Origin: a virus
DNA length: 25,921 nucleotides
Virus record (IMG/VR): IMGVR_UViG_3300047322_000660
Span: 1-25,921 of that record
Direction: 5' to 3' (one strand)
Of this stretch, positions 6,532-13,795 are shown one piece after another. A program made the position numbers and the translations under genes. The notes under the pieces are model-generated. The model was not told the DNA's origin. It did not search any database and saw only the letters and a program-made list of their open reading frames with translations. The stretch's first letter is position 1. The number at the start of each line of letters is the position of its first letter.

Positions 6532-9318
6532 TCATGCCTGCCTGTCTCCCACCGTGGATGTGTACCGGCTCGCATTCATCGCCATCATCGTCGCGATGCG
6601 GTTTGCCCTGATCTGCTGCTTGGCGAGCTCATATTCGTCATCAATCGACTTACGCCCCGTCCTGCTCTGCCCGGGTACCGCCATGACGTGGCCCGACCCG
6701 ACAGGAGCAAGACCCGGTGGCATGTTCACCACGGCCGCGAACTCACGCGCTGAATCCGGCGACTGTGGTGACCCTGTCACCCGAGCTGAAGAATGCGGAT
6801 GTGGCGCCTCTCTAACTGGAGGCTTGGAACCGGTGAAGCTGTCCCTGGCGCCCTCCGCCGCACGAGCCAGGCTGTGCCGGCCGGCCGCATGCAGCAGGAA
6901 TGCGGCGTTGTCCATGTGATCCTTGGCAGTGCTGAAGCGGCCCTCTTGAGCCGCCGTCCTCGCTCGGTCGATGGCGTTAGCCGCTTCTGTGCTGTGGTTA
7001 GCGGCAAGCCCTCCCAGCTCATTCAGTGACCGGTCGTGCTCGACCGTACCCGCGTTGCCGACGTGAACCCACCCGTGGGTATAGCCGTGCGGTCCTGCCT
7101 TCTCGAGCTCGCCTTGTATCCGCCTGGTGAAGATGTCCTGCTTGGCGTCATCATACGAGCCGAAGAAGCTGTCATGCGACATGGTGATACCTGCTGACTT
7201 GAGAGATGGAGGCAGCTCCACACCTGGGAACTTGCGCTGAGCGATTTCTCTGAGCCGCTGGCGGATGCTCTCAGGGTCAGCGGCGTGGTGAGCCAGGCTT
7301 GCTGCTCGTCCCAGGTCTTTGGGGGTGATGATGGGGTAGCTGCGGTGAGGCCCGGCGAAGTCCTCGTCTGGCAGTGAGTCACGGATTGAGCTGCCACGCT
7401 TTGAGCCGCGGCGGCCCTCAATCTCATCTCGGATCGCCTGGTGAGAGCGAGAAACCTGGCCATCCTTGCCGAGTGCCTTGGCCCGGCGCTGGAACTCCTC
7501 GTCGGTCTTCTCTAGCTCCTTGTCGCTGAGTGACCGTGCTAGCGACCGGCGCTCCTTCATGGTGCTGATCATGTTGAGCTTGTCGGCGGCGTGGCCAACT
7601 GGCTTCGCCTTGCTGCCCGTCCGGATCCGGCGTGCCTTCGACTTAGCCTGCGCATTGGTCAGGTTACCATGAGCGACCGCACGGTGCAGCTGCGCCATCT
7701 GCTTGTGATAGGCGATGGCTTCATCACTGCTGCTGGCGTTCGCCGCCTGACGGTGAAGTCGTGCCGCCTCCTTGTGACCGGCCACCGACGAGGCACTGCC
7801 ACCACGATGAGCCAGGACGTTGTCGGTGACCTTCTCTGCCTTGTCCTCGGCGGCTTCATCCTTGCCGACACCAACGTAGATCCAGCCATGAACGTAGCCG
7901 TGCGGGCCGGCTTTCTCCAGATCCGGTTCAGAATCCTTGCCGACCGCGGCCACTCGCGTAGACCGCCTTCTCGCTAGCTCTGCCTCAAGCTCCGCATCAT
8001 TGAGCTCCTCCAGTGTCTTGCTCCGGTTGAGTCCCATGCCGGCTTCAACCTCAGCATCACTTGGAGTCGTGGGGACGCCAAGGCCCTGCTCAAGCTCACG
8101 GATGTGCGCGGCGTCGGAGTGAACTCGCTTCGCCTGGTCCATCCGAGCGATCTGGCGTTCAAGGCCGGTCTTGACCGTCTCGAAGTTCCGGTACTTTTTC
8201 TTGTCGTAAGATGTGCGAAGAGCCGCATTGCGCCACGCACTGTAAGCCTCCTGAAGACGCGCCTTCGCCTCAGTAAGGTTCCCCTTCCGGACCTCATCCG
8301 AGGCGACAGCGATCTCGTTAGCGGTGTCGTGGTCAAAGTAGCTGCCGTCGTGCGTCATCACGTCTCGCGACATGTTCAGGAGCGCATCTGCGTGCCGAGC
8401 AGATCCTAGCTCCTTGTCGTTGACGTCCCACTCGCCTGAATCTAGCTTGCTGTCAGACGACAGCGTGTAATGCTCTCCGTCGATCTTGCTCGTGCGGCCT
8501 TCATCATTGAGGTCACCCTCTTGGTGACGCCTGACCCACTCATCCATGAACCGCACTCGGATGTCGTGTGGGATGTAGGCGTTGTTGGCAGACCTAAGCA
8601 GGTGATGCGTCGGCATCGACCGCGGGTCGATGCTGGCGGCTCCACTGTTGCCGTGGTAGGAAGGCGGCCCTGTGAACGGCTCACTATCCTTATACCAGCG
8701 GCCACGGCGATCACGCAGCTCTAGTGGGTTGAACCGCTTATCAACCTTCTTCGCCGCTGCCAGCCGGTGCCGTCGTGCGAGCTCTTCCTCAAGCTCAGCA
8801 TCTGACATCTCCGACACCAGCCGAGAGTCGTTGACACCCATGCTGTCTCGAATCTCTTGGTCGCTCAGCAGCGGTGGCAAGCTGAGCTGATCCTCTAGGT
8901 CTTGCGTATGAGCCAGGCTGCCGAGCTTACTGATGTGATCGTCCAGAGCTTCTTGAGCTTTTTCCCACCCCTGCTTAGTCTCATGAGGGATGGTTTTCTT
9001 ATTTCCTAGCTCGTGCTGGTAGCTGATGTAATCCTGCTGACGCCGTATTTCTTCTTTAAGCAAGTCACGGGCTTCTTCTAGCTTGCTCTTGGCGTGACGG
9101 AAGTCACCGGCAACTACTGCATTAGCTGCCTCGGTGACGGGAGCCGGCACCGAGTCACTAGCTCTGCTAAGCTTCTGGTTCTTGATGCCGTCAGCCAGGC
9201 TGTGAAGCGCGTCTGCATGATCTTGAGTTCCCGGCGCACCGTGGAAGACCCAGCCATGAGTGAACCCGTGTGGGCCAGCCTTGATGATCTCGCCTGACTC
9301 GGGGACGCCGAGGATCAC
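6532..9318 (-). CDS. Large modular protein with three GPHG-HGW repeats, downstream of TerL
   Basis: A 928-aa protein from GTG 9318, overlapping the TerL stop by 4 nt (GTGA). Three copies of KAGPHG(F/Y)xHGW(V/I) occur: at residues 13-24, in the middle (bases about 7875-7920) and near the C-terminus (about 7060-7110). The first and third are followed by helical segments with ANA-x8-AK-x3-EEA-like patterns. DAELEEELARR-type endings occur near 8020 and 8800. The rest is charged and probably coiled or helical, with no membrane segment or clear enzyme motif. Its place right after terminase is where portal or head-morphogenesis genes usually lie, yet I see no portal signature. It could be an internal virion or head-associated protein carrying modules, or a scaffold. 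HGW motifs of this kind occur in actinophage head-region proteins as far as I recall. Confidence 0.8.
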   Translation of the reverse strand: MILGVPESGEIIKAGPHGFTHGWVFHGAPGTQDHADALHSLADGIKNQKLSRASDSVPAPVTEAANAVVAGDFRHAKSKLEEARDLLKEEIRRQQDYISYQHELGNKKTIPHETKQGWEKAQEALDDHISKLGSLAHTQDLEDQLSLPPLLSDQEIRDSMGVNDSRLVSEMSDAELEEELARRHRLAAAKKVDKRFNPLELRDRRGRWYKDSEPFTGPPSYHGNSGAASIDPRSMPTHHLLRSANNAYIPHDIRVRFMDEWVRRHQEGDLNDEGRTSKIDGEHYTLSSDSKLDSGEWDVNDKELGSARHADALLNMSRDVMTHDGSYFDHDTANEIAVASDEVRKGNLTEAKARLQEAYSAWRNAALRTSYDKKKYRNFETVKTGLERQIARMDQAKRVHSDAAHIRELEQGLGVPTTPSDAEVEAGMGLNRSKTLEELNDAELEAELARRRSTRVAAVGKDSEPDLEKAGPHGYVHGWIYVGVGKDEAAEDKAEKVTDNVLAHRGGSASSVAGHKEAARLHRQAANASSSDEAIAYHKQMAQLHRAVAHGNLTNAQAKSKARRIRTGSKAKPVGHAADKLNMISTMKERRSLARSLSDKELEKTDEEFQRRAKALGKDGQVSRSHQAIRDEIEGRRGSKRGSSIRDSLPDEDFAGPHRSYPIITPKDLGRAASLAHHAADPESIRQRLREIAQRKFPGVELPPSLKSAGITMSHDSFFGSYDDAKQDIFTRRIQGELEKAGPHGYTHGWVHVGNAGTVEHDRSLNELGGLAANHSTEAANAIDRARTAAQEGRFSTAKDHMDNAAFLLHAAGRHSLARAAEGARDSFTGSKPPVREAPHPHSSARVTGSPQSPDSAREFAAVVNMPPGLAPVGSGHVMAVPGQSRTGRKSIDDEYELAKQQIRANRIATMMAMNASRYTSTVGDRQA

Positions 9319-10823
9319 ACCGTCTCCAGTTCCTGGTCGAGGCCGAGCGGCATCCGGCAGCTGGGGCAGGCCAGCCGCGGCTGGCCGTTCTCCGTGGCGA
9401 GGAAGACATTGCCGCAGTTCTCGCAACGGGTGACGCCGTAAGCGTCCAGGAAGCTAGCGGTAATAAGGTCGCGGAGGTCGGTGCAGGCCCAGACGCAGGC
9501 GTCAAGCCGGTCCGGCGACACCGGGTCCATCGGCGTCCACTGGCAGAGCTCGTCTTCCAGGTACGGGAACACACCAGCATGGTGGATACGCCGCTGCTCA
9601 TAGAGGCTGGAGATCGGCTCAGCTCGAGTGTGCTTGCCTCTGGTGGCGCGCACCGCTCTGAACGGGACGTTCTGGTCGACGGTGTGCAGCAGCGTCCCGA
9701 TGTAGTCACCGCCATTGTTCACCTCAGCGACGACGCGGTCAGCCTTGAACTCGTGGTAGGCCTCGACGATCCTGGACATGACCTCTTTGGGTGTGCCTCG
9801 CATCGTGAAGTCAGCGAGGATGTAGCCGTGCCCGGTCCGCGCCGCGCCGGCGACGACGATGCCGGTCTGCGCACTGGACTCACCATCGGTGACGGCGGGG
9901 TCAACCCCGATGACGACGCGAACAAGATCTGGGACGCCGTTTGGTGCGATACGAGTCTCTTCAATCCAGTCACGGCGCCACAGCGCTGCGTCATTGTCCT
10001 CGAGAAGCTCAGCGTCCAGCTCCTGGCGGCCCAGCCTGGTACCCAGCAGCGGGGCGATGACGTTCACCTTGTACGACTCAGACAGGTTGCTGAGGTTGTC
10101 GACCGTCCGGCCACGGGTGATGATCGTCGTCTCACGCTGCATCAGGCCAGCTCGAGCCGGGTCGGGATCGATGACCTTCAGCAGTGGGACGGGCCGCGGG
10201 GTCGTCGCCACCACAATCTGCGTCCTGTAGTCATCATCCCAGTAGGACTTCTTCGGGAGCCGAGTGGCGATCGTCAGGTTCGACCACGTGGTGTCCGTGA
10301 CCGTCCCCTTGAAGGCGTCGTTCCAGAAGCAGCTCTCGTCGCCCCAGGCGAAGTTGAACTGCGGGCCTCTAAGCCGCCATGGCTTCTCCGACGTGAAGGT
10401 CTTGAACCTGCTGCCGTTATCCAGGTACAGCTCACCCATCGACCGGTTCCAGGCACCGTCTTCACTGCCACCGCGAAGCTCTTCCTTGCGGAAGCACGTC
10501 AGCAGCCCGGAGTCACCCTCCACCATGGTGTCTCGCGCGTCACCAATCGTCCTCGCCACCAGGGCGATACGTGCGCCGGGATACCGGCGCGCCTTCTCCG
10601 CCGACCACTCCGCCGCGGTACGTGACTTGCCCCAGCCTCGGCCTGCCAGGATGAGCCAGACGAACCAGTTGCCATCTGGCGGCAGCTGCTCAGGCCGGGC
10701 GATGTCAGCCCAGCGCCGGTGGCCGAGGTTCTTCTCATCCGACTCGATCTGCCTGAGCTCGTCCTTCAGCTCCTTGAGGCGCTTCAGCCGCTCGAGCTTG
10801 AGCTCCACTACGGTGTCAGCCAT
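9315..10823 (-). CDS. terL: Terminase large subunit with C-terminal zinc ribbon
   Basis: A 502-aa protein. Of GTG 10829, ATG 10826 and ATG 10823, the last is chosen because GGAGG stands 5 nt before it. A coiled N-terminus (residues 7-31) precedes the ATPase: Walker A AGRGWGKS at 60-67 and Walker B NFAWGDE with Asp-Glu at 162-163. The RNase H-like nuclease shows VIGVDPAVTDG, then VVAEVNNGGD, then PDRLDACVWA, supplying the usual three acidic positions. It packages DNA into proheads using ATP and cuts concatemers. Unusually, the C-terminus ends in a zinc ribbon, CENCGNVF...LACPSC. It starts beside a divergent promoter region. The TerS-like gene lies about 1.2 kb away across a plus-strand cassette. 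Confidence 0.96.
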   Translation of the reverse strand: MADTVVELKLERLKRLKELKDELRQIESDEKNLGHRRWADIARPEQLPPDGNWFVWLILAGRGWGKSRTAAEWSAEKARRYPGARIALVARTIGDARDTMVEGDSGLLTCFRKEELRGGSEDGAWNRSMGELYLDNGSRFKTFTSEKPWRLRGPQFNFAWGDESCFWNDAFKGTVTDTTWSNLTIATRLPKKSYWDDDYRTQIVVATTPRPVPLLKVIDPDPARAGLMQRETTIITRGRTVDNLSNLSESYKVNVIAPLLGTRLGRQELDAELLEDNDAALWRRDWIEETRIAPNGVPDLVRVVIGVDPAVTDGESSAQTGIVVAGAARTGHGYILADFTMRGTPKEVMSRIVEAYHEFKADRVVAEVNNGGDYIGTLLHTVDQNVPFRAVRATRGKHTRAEPISSLYEQRRIHHAGVFPYLEDELCQWTPMDPVSPDRLDACVWACTDLRDLITASFLDAYGVTRCENCGNVFLATENGQPRLACPSCRMPLGLDQELETV

Positions 10824-10842
10824 CATCACCTCCAGAGCGGGC

Positions 10843-10890
10843 GGAATACGAGAGCGTGCATCGCAGTTATACTAGGTGAAGGGAAAAACC
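10843..10890 (+). promoter_or_regulatory. Promoter of plus-strand cassette 2
   Basis: The -10 is TATACT at 10868-10873 in CAGTTATACTAGGTGAAGGGAA. GGAATACG at 10843-10850 lies at the -35 position, with the same layout as 5691-5730. The leader repeats GAAGGGAA twice, and the second copy serves as the ribosome site for the gene at 10906. It lies in the 82-nt divergent gap in front of terL. Confidence 0.65.
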
Positions 10891-10905
10891 TAGAAGGGAA
10901 ACCTG

Positions 10906-11136
10906 ATGACCACAAGTGAAGTCGTCGTCACCTACCAGCGCACATACAAGCTCAGCTGTGAATCCGAAGACAGCGCCTACGAGATCGCGCACATACTGAA
11001 GAAGAACCCAGAAGTGCTTGAGGTCTCAGTCAAGAACAGCCTCGGTGAGTGGTTCGACCTGACTGACAGCGGAGATGTGTCGTTGTCCAGCCCGGAGGCC
11101 GCCACTCGCTACGAGCAGGCGGAGAAGCGGTCATGA
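10906..11136 (+). CDS. Small protein, unknown (cassette 2, gene 1)
   Basis: A 76-aa protein. The ATG has AAGGG 7 nt upstream. It alternates strand and helix: VVVTYQRTYKLSCES, a helix AYEIAHILKKNPEVLE, then VSVKNSLGEWFDLTD. This is a compact alpha/beta pattern without membrane segment or metal site. Its stop overlaps the next start (ATGA), so the two are translated together. No family recognised. Confidence 0.75.
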   Translation: MTTSEVVVTYQRTYKLSCESEDSAYEIAHILKKNPEVLEVSVKNSLGEWFDLTDSGDVSLSSPEAATRYEQAEKRS

Positions 11137-11594
11137 ACTTCAGCGGAGACGGGTACGTCACTTGCTCACAAGGGCATGACCACTGGGGCCGCTATCAATC
11201 ACGCACTGTGACGGCAAGCACACCGGCCTCGTCTTCCGGCGAGGCTACCAGAAGGGAGAAAGAAGACGTGCCAATGATCCTCCGCTGGGATAAGCCGAAG
11301 AAGAAGATGTCTCGGCAGCAGTGGGAAAGCATCTCAGCCGACAGCGCCCCACCCGGCGTCTACACCCCGAACATGAGTGATGAAGACGCCGCCACCTGGC
11401 GCGCTAAGAAGTTCGGCGGCCTTAACTCACGAGTGGAGATCCGCGTTCTCAAGGGCAGCCAGGTGCTCATCATCGTGAGGCCTGATGGAAGCGTCCGCAT
11501 CTCGATGAACGGGCCGGCTGAGCTCAGTGAGACTGACTGGGCTGACTTCAAGTCAGCCGTGCAGGAGGCTCAGGCGGTGCTGAGGGAGAGCTGA
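11133..11594 (+). CDS. Unknown protein with NUDIX-header-like N-terminus (cassette 2, gene 2)
   Basis: The frame is open for 153 residues from ATG 11133, which overlaps the previous stop by 4 nt and has GGAG 8 nt upstream. A second start is plausible: GTG 11268, preceded by GGGAG, which would give 108 aa beginning VPMILRWDKPKKKMSRQQWE. The first 45 residues begin GDGYVTCSQGHDHWGRY, recalling the zinc-binding header seen before many actinobacterial NUDIX domains. They then become low complexity (TASTPASSSGEATRREKED). The main body has RVEIRVLKGSQVLIIVRPDG and a C-terminal helix. There may be two genes, or a fused remnant of one. No enzyme motif is visible. Confidence 0.65.
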   Translation: MNFSGDGYVTCSQGHDHWGRYQSRTVTASTPASSSGEATRREKEDVPMILRWDKPKKKMSRQQWESISADSAPPGVYTPNMSDEDAATWRAKKFGGLNSRVEIRVLKGSQVLIIVRPDGSVRISMNGPAELSETDWADFKSAVQEAQAVLRES

Positions 11595-11771
11595 ATGTAC
11601 GCAAGGTGGCGGAGGCGGTATCTGCTGTACGTGACTAGGAACGGCCAGCACCTGTGGGAGGGCCCGTTCACTAGCCAGCGGCGAGCCAAGTCTCGGCTCA
11701 AGATGCTCCTGGACGCTAACGACCCGGTTATCATCAGCCCGGGAGTGACCATCAGCTGGCCGCCGAAATAA
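11595..11771 (+). CDS. Small basic protein (cassette 2, gene 3)
   Basis: A 58-aa protein from ATG 11595, immediately after the previous TGA, with GGGAG 6 nt upstream. The sequence is basic (YARWRRRYLLYVTRNGQHLW, then SQRRAKSRLKMLLDAND), followed by VIISPGVTISWPPK. It has a strand-helix-strand outline similar to small actinophage proteins of unknown role. Confidence 0.65.
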   Translation: MYARWRRRYLLYVTRNGQHLWEGPFTSQRRAKSRLKMLLDANDPVIISPGVTISWPPK

Positions 11772-11785
11772 TCTCAGCCTCTTCT

Positions 11786-11829
11786 CAGTTCTACCTAGTA
11801 GAAGGGAACACCAGAGGGGAAGAGGAAAG
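11786..11829 (+). promoter_or_regulatory. Weak promoter-like leader before the 48-aa gene
   Basis: CAGTTCTACC at 11786-11795 aligns with CAGTTATACT of the cassette promoters, so TCTACC at 11790-11795 would be a weak -10. It is followed by AGAAGGGAACACC and GAGGGGAAGAGGAAAG, the same purine-rich leader type. No clear -35 is seen. Confidence 0.35.
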
Positions 11830-11976
11830 ATGGTCACGCTGAAGGTCACGTACAAGCCCGGCCACTCGCGGTGGGTGAACGACCGGACTCGCATCTACGA
11901 GTTCACCAGCCAGGAGGCCGCGGACTTGTTCGCTGACGACTACTGGGACGACATCGAGTCGGTCGAGACGGCCTAA
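11830..11976 (+). CDS. Small protein (cassette 2, gene 4)
   Basis: A 48-aa protein from ATG 11830, with GAGG 4 nt upstream, to TAA 11974-11976. It reads VTLKVTYKPGHSRWVND, then YEFTSQEAADLFADDYWDDI: two strands and an acidic helix, loosely like the 10906 gene product. Its stop codon overlaps the stop codon of the convergent TerS-like gene (TAA on plus, TAG on minus, sharing two bases). Confidence 0.65.
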   Translation: MVTLKVTYKPGHSRWVNDRTRIYEFTSQEAADLFADDYWDDIESVETA

Positions 11977-12488
11977 GCCTCACGTGCCCGGCGGACCTCG
12001 TCCTCCAGGCGAGAGATCTCGGAATCCACCGAGTCGACGGTGAAAACTTCAGAACGAGTCGGAGCGTCGGTGCCCATCATCTTGGCCCGGCGCTCCTTGA
12101 TGCGAAGGATGCGGTCGGTGCACTCGAGGATGAACCGGTCGTCAGCTAGCGGCTCGTCGGTATCGGGATCACGCATCACCCGGCCATTTGAGACAAGCAC
12201 GTGGCGCGACTTCATCTCGCGCCAGACGGTGGCCTCAAGCTCGTCGAGGCCGGCCAGCTCAATCAGCCGGTGTTCCTCAGCTGCGAACCTGGCTGTGATC
12301 AGGAGCGCCCGCTTGATGGCCGCCGCAGCCCGCCTGGTGTCATCACCCATGTTGAGCCGCAGGCAGATGTCCTCCAGGCTCCAGCCCAGGGCTCGGAGCC
12401 GCATGGCCTCATTGTCACGGTCACGGCTCTTAGACGTCAGGGTGTCGCGACGCGGCAGCGGCAGGAGGTCGTCGTCTGAGTACGTCAT
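11973..12488 (-). CDS. HTH protein, probable terminase small subunit
   Basis: A 171-aa protein. ATG 12488 is chosen because GGAGG lies 8 nt upstream; the longer frame to 12527 lacks such a site and crosses the terminator hairpin. Residues 27-66 (NEAMRLRALGWSLEDICLRL, then a second helix with RRAAAAIKRAL) form a helix-turn-helix. The centre is helical (ELAGLDELEATVWREM). RFILECTDRILRIKERRAKM followed by GTDAP is the kind of C-terminal helix seen in phage small terminases. Such proteins recognise packaging sites and stimulate TerL. The gene is separated from terL by plus-strand cassette 2, which is unusual. It could instead be a transcriptional regulator. Confidence 0.68.
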   Translation of the reverse strand: MTYSDDDLLPLPRRDTLTSKSRDRDNEAMRLRALGWSLEDICLRLNMGDDTRRAAAAIKRALLITARFAAEEHRLIELAGLDELEATVWREMKSRHVLVSNGRVMRDPDTDEPLADDRFILECTDRILRIKERRAKMMGTDAPTRSEVFTVDSVDSEISRLEDEVRRAREA

Positions 12489-12513
12489 GATAGGTACCTC
12501 CCTTTGAAACAGG

Positions 12514-12559
12514 AAAAGCCAGGCCACCCGGACGGCGTGAGGAGCCCGGGTGGCCTGGC
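12514..12559 (-). terminator. Rho-independent terminator of the lysin gene
   Basis: A perfect 14-bp inverted repeat (12518-12531 with 12546-12559, GCCAGGCCACCCGG and its complement) has a 14-nt loop. On the minus strand TTTT follows directly (12517-12514). It lies 17 nt past the lysin stop and before the TerS-like gene, so it separates the two transcripts. Confidence 0.92.
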
Positions 12560-12575
12560 GCGCTGTGTGTGGCCG

Positions 12576-13250
12576 TTAAGCTCGGCATACCCACGGTGAG
12601 AAGTTGTAGCCGGCTCCCCTGTACTTGGCTACTGCCATCCTGGCATTGGTCCAGGGGTCGAAGGGATTGCCGGGGAATGGGACGCCGAGGATCTGCCAGA
12701 GGCCCGATGCACCCGACCGGTTGTAAGCCCGTGGGTTGCCGCCTGACTCACACTCGGCGATCGTCGCCGCGGCCCATTTGACGCCTGATGGGCCGTCTGC
12801 CGCGACCCACAGGGCCTCGAGGCCGCTGAAGCTGTAGATGCCGGCGTGAATGATGGCACCGCCGGTGTGCCGTGTCACCGCACTGGTGGTCACTACCCGG
12901 ACGGGCGGCTTGTAGCCGGCTTCCGTCCTGAGTGCGATCCGCTCACCAGCTGTGATGCTGTCCGGGTTGCCGCCGAGGATGTGGCGGTTGGCCCAGTAAA
13001 GGCCTTCCCATCTGAGGTGGTACTTGGCCGCGATCTTACTGAGGGTGTCGCCGTGCCTGATGATGTAGAAGGCCGGCCTAGCCTGGTAACTAGCCAGGAC
13101 GAGCTTGTCGTAGCTGATGAGTGAGAATCCCGGGCGAGCGACGGTGCCAGCCGCCGCGGGCACCGCCGAGGGTCTTGCCACCAGCGTGGTGATGGACATG
13201 ATAAGGATAGCCAGTGCTGAGAAGGCCGTACTGATGTACCTGCGACGCAC
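12576..13250 (-). CDS. Secreted LysM plus lysozyme-like (transglycosylase) lysin
   Basis: A 224-aa protein. GTG 13250 has GGAG 6 nt upstream. MRRRYISTAFSALAILIMSI is a basic N-terminus followed by a hydrophobic signal or anchor segment up to about residue 25. A LysM domain covers about 61-107 (YIIRHGDTLSKIAAKYHLRW, then ITAGERIAL) and should bind peptidoglycan. Residues 160-224 resemble a lysozyme or transglycosylase domain: TIAECESGGNPRAYN with candidate catalytic Glu168, then SGASGLWQI and a C-terminal NFSPWVC. It could be the endolysin, exported by a signal-arrest type N-terminus, or a virion or host-wall hydrolase. No separate holin is obvious, although several small membrane proteins lie nearby. 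A strong terminator follows. Confidence 0.87.
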   Translation of the reverse strand: MRRRYISTAFSALAILIMSITTLVARPSAVPAAAGTVARPGFSLISYDKLVLASYQARPAFYIIRHGDTLSKIAAKYHLRWEGLYWANRHILGGNPDSITAGERIALRTEAGYKPPVRVVTTSAVTRHTGGAIIHAGIYSFSGLEALWVAADGPSGVKWAAATIAECESGGNPRAYNRSGASGLWQILGVPFPGNPFDPWTNARMAVAKYRGAGYNFSPWVCRA

Positions 13251-13264
13251 AAGTATCTCCGAGG

Positions 13265-13405
13265 TCAGGCTCTGCCACTCACCTGAGTGCGAGCCAGCTT
13301 CCGCCTCTTGCGCTTGCCTCCTGCGAAACTACGGCCGGTGGCTTGAAGCGCACGGCGCTTGGCAGCTGGCAGGGCAGGCAGATGAGACACCTCGTCTACT
13401 GGCAT
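13265..13405 (-). CDS. Possible small basic protein upstream of the lysin
   Basis: A 46-aa frame from ATG 13405, ending 14 nt before the lysin start. It is helical and strongly basic (PAAKRRALQATGRSF, GGKRKRRKLARTQ). No ribosome site precedes the ATG, and a perfect TATAAT lies only 1 nt upstream, so transcription from that box would begin inside the gene. The frame extends upstream to 13525 without a better start. It may be noncoding leader of the lysin transcript. Confidence 0.33.
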   Translation of the reverse strand: MPVDEVSHLPALPAAKRRALQATGRSFAGGKRKRRKLARTQVSGRA

Positions 13406-13406
13406 A

Positions 13407-13434
13407 ATTATAAAATCACACCAGTGTGCTAGTG
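13407..13434 (-). promoter_or_regulatory. Promoter-like TATAAT upstream of the lysin
   Basis: On the minus strand a consensus TATAAT (13412-13407) stands just after CACACTGGTGTG, a 5-bp inverted repeat with a 2-nt centre that may bind a regulator. TGGACA lies 20 nt upstream of the -10, a long spacing. It could drive the lysin gene with a leader of about 150 nt. Confidence 0.45.
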
Positions 13435-13504
13435 TCCATCTCCTGCTCGCCAGCAGTTGGATGACCATAACAGCTCTGTTACTTAGTTGTCCGCAGTTCA
13501 GCCG

Positions 13505-13626
13505 AAACTTATGAGCAGCAGGCACTTATGTGGTATGATTTTTATGAGCAGCGCTGCTCTGTCCGGTGTCGGTGGAGCAGTGCCGCTCGCCAAGGGAACG
13601 ATAGGATTAGGAAGAAGCCTCAGCAC
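13505..13626 (+). promoter_or_regulatory. Control region before the plus-strand cassette 3
   Basis: This gene-free stretch contains TATGAT at 13534-13539 as a -10 candidate and a perfect 14-bp palindrome GAGCAGCGCTGCTC at 13546-13559 just downstream. TTATGAGCAGC occurs twice (near 13509 and 13542). The palindrome sits where RNA polymerase would start, so it may be an operator. CAAGGGAACGATAGG follows as the purine leader. The divergent lysin promoter lies about 100 nt to the left. Confidence 0.45.
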
Positions 13627-13791
13627 ATGATGACCATCAGGATCGAGATTGAGGTCGATCCCGAGGCTGACGACCCCCCGTACCTCTTCGCCACGGCTGA
13701 TGAGGACACGCTTCACAGTTACTACTGCTTCGCTCAGCGTCTCCTGAGCACGAAGAAGATCATCCTGCTGCCCCCGATCCAGCCTTTCTGA
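13627..13791 (+). CDS. Small protein, unknown (cassette 3, gene 1)
   Basis: A 54-aa protein from ATG 13627, with ATG 13630 as an alternative. The frame is open back to 13528, but that part is basic, Cys-containing shadow-like sequence covering the palindrome. TIRIEIEVDPEADDPPYLFA is a clean strand with an acidic loop, followed by DTLHSYYCFAQRLLSTKK. The AGGA upstream is 14 nt away, which is a weak ribosome site. It is followed 4 nt later by the membrane protein gene. Confidence 0.5.
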   Translation: MMTIRIEIEVDPEADDPPYLFATADEDTLHSYYCFAQRLLSTKKIILLPPIQPF

Positions 13792-13795
13792 GGAC

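Noticed and set aside
9579-10625. 348-aa plus-strand open frame antisense to terL
   Set aside because: It lies entirely opposite a gene with full ATPase and nuclease motifs, has no ribosome site and reads as low-quality Arg/Gly/Val sequence; GC-rich DNA produces such frames by chance.
12489-12527. Longer start for the TerS-like gene
   Set aside because: The extension lacks a ribosome site, overlaps the lysin terminator stem and gives a hydrophobic start unlike the rest; ATG 12488 with GGAGG is better.
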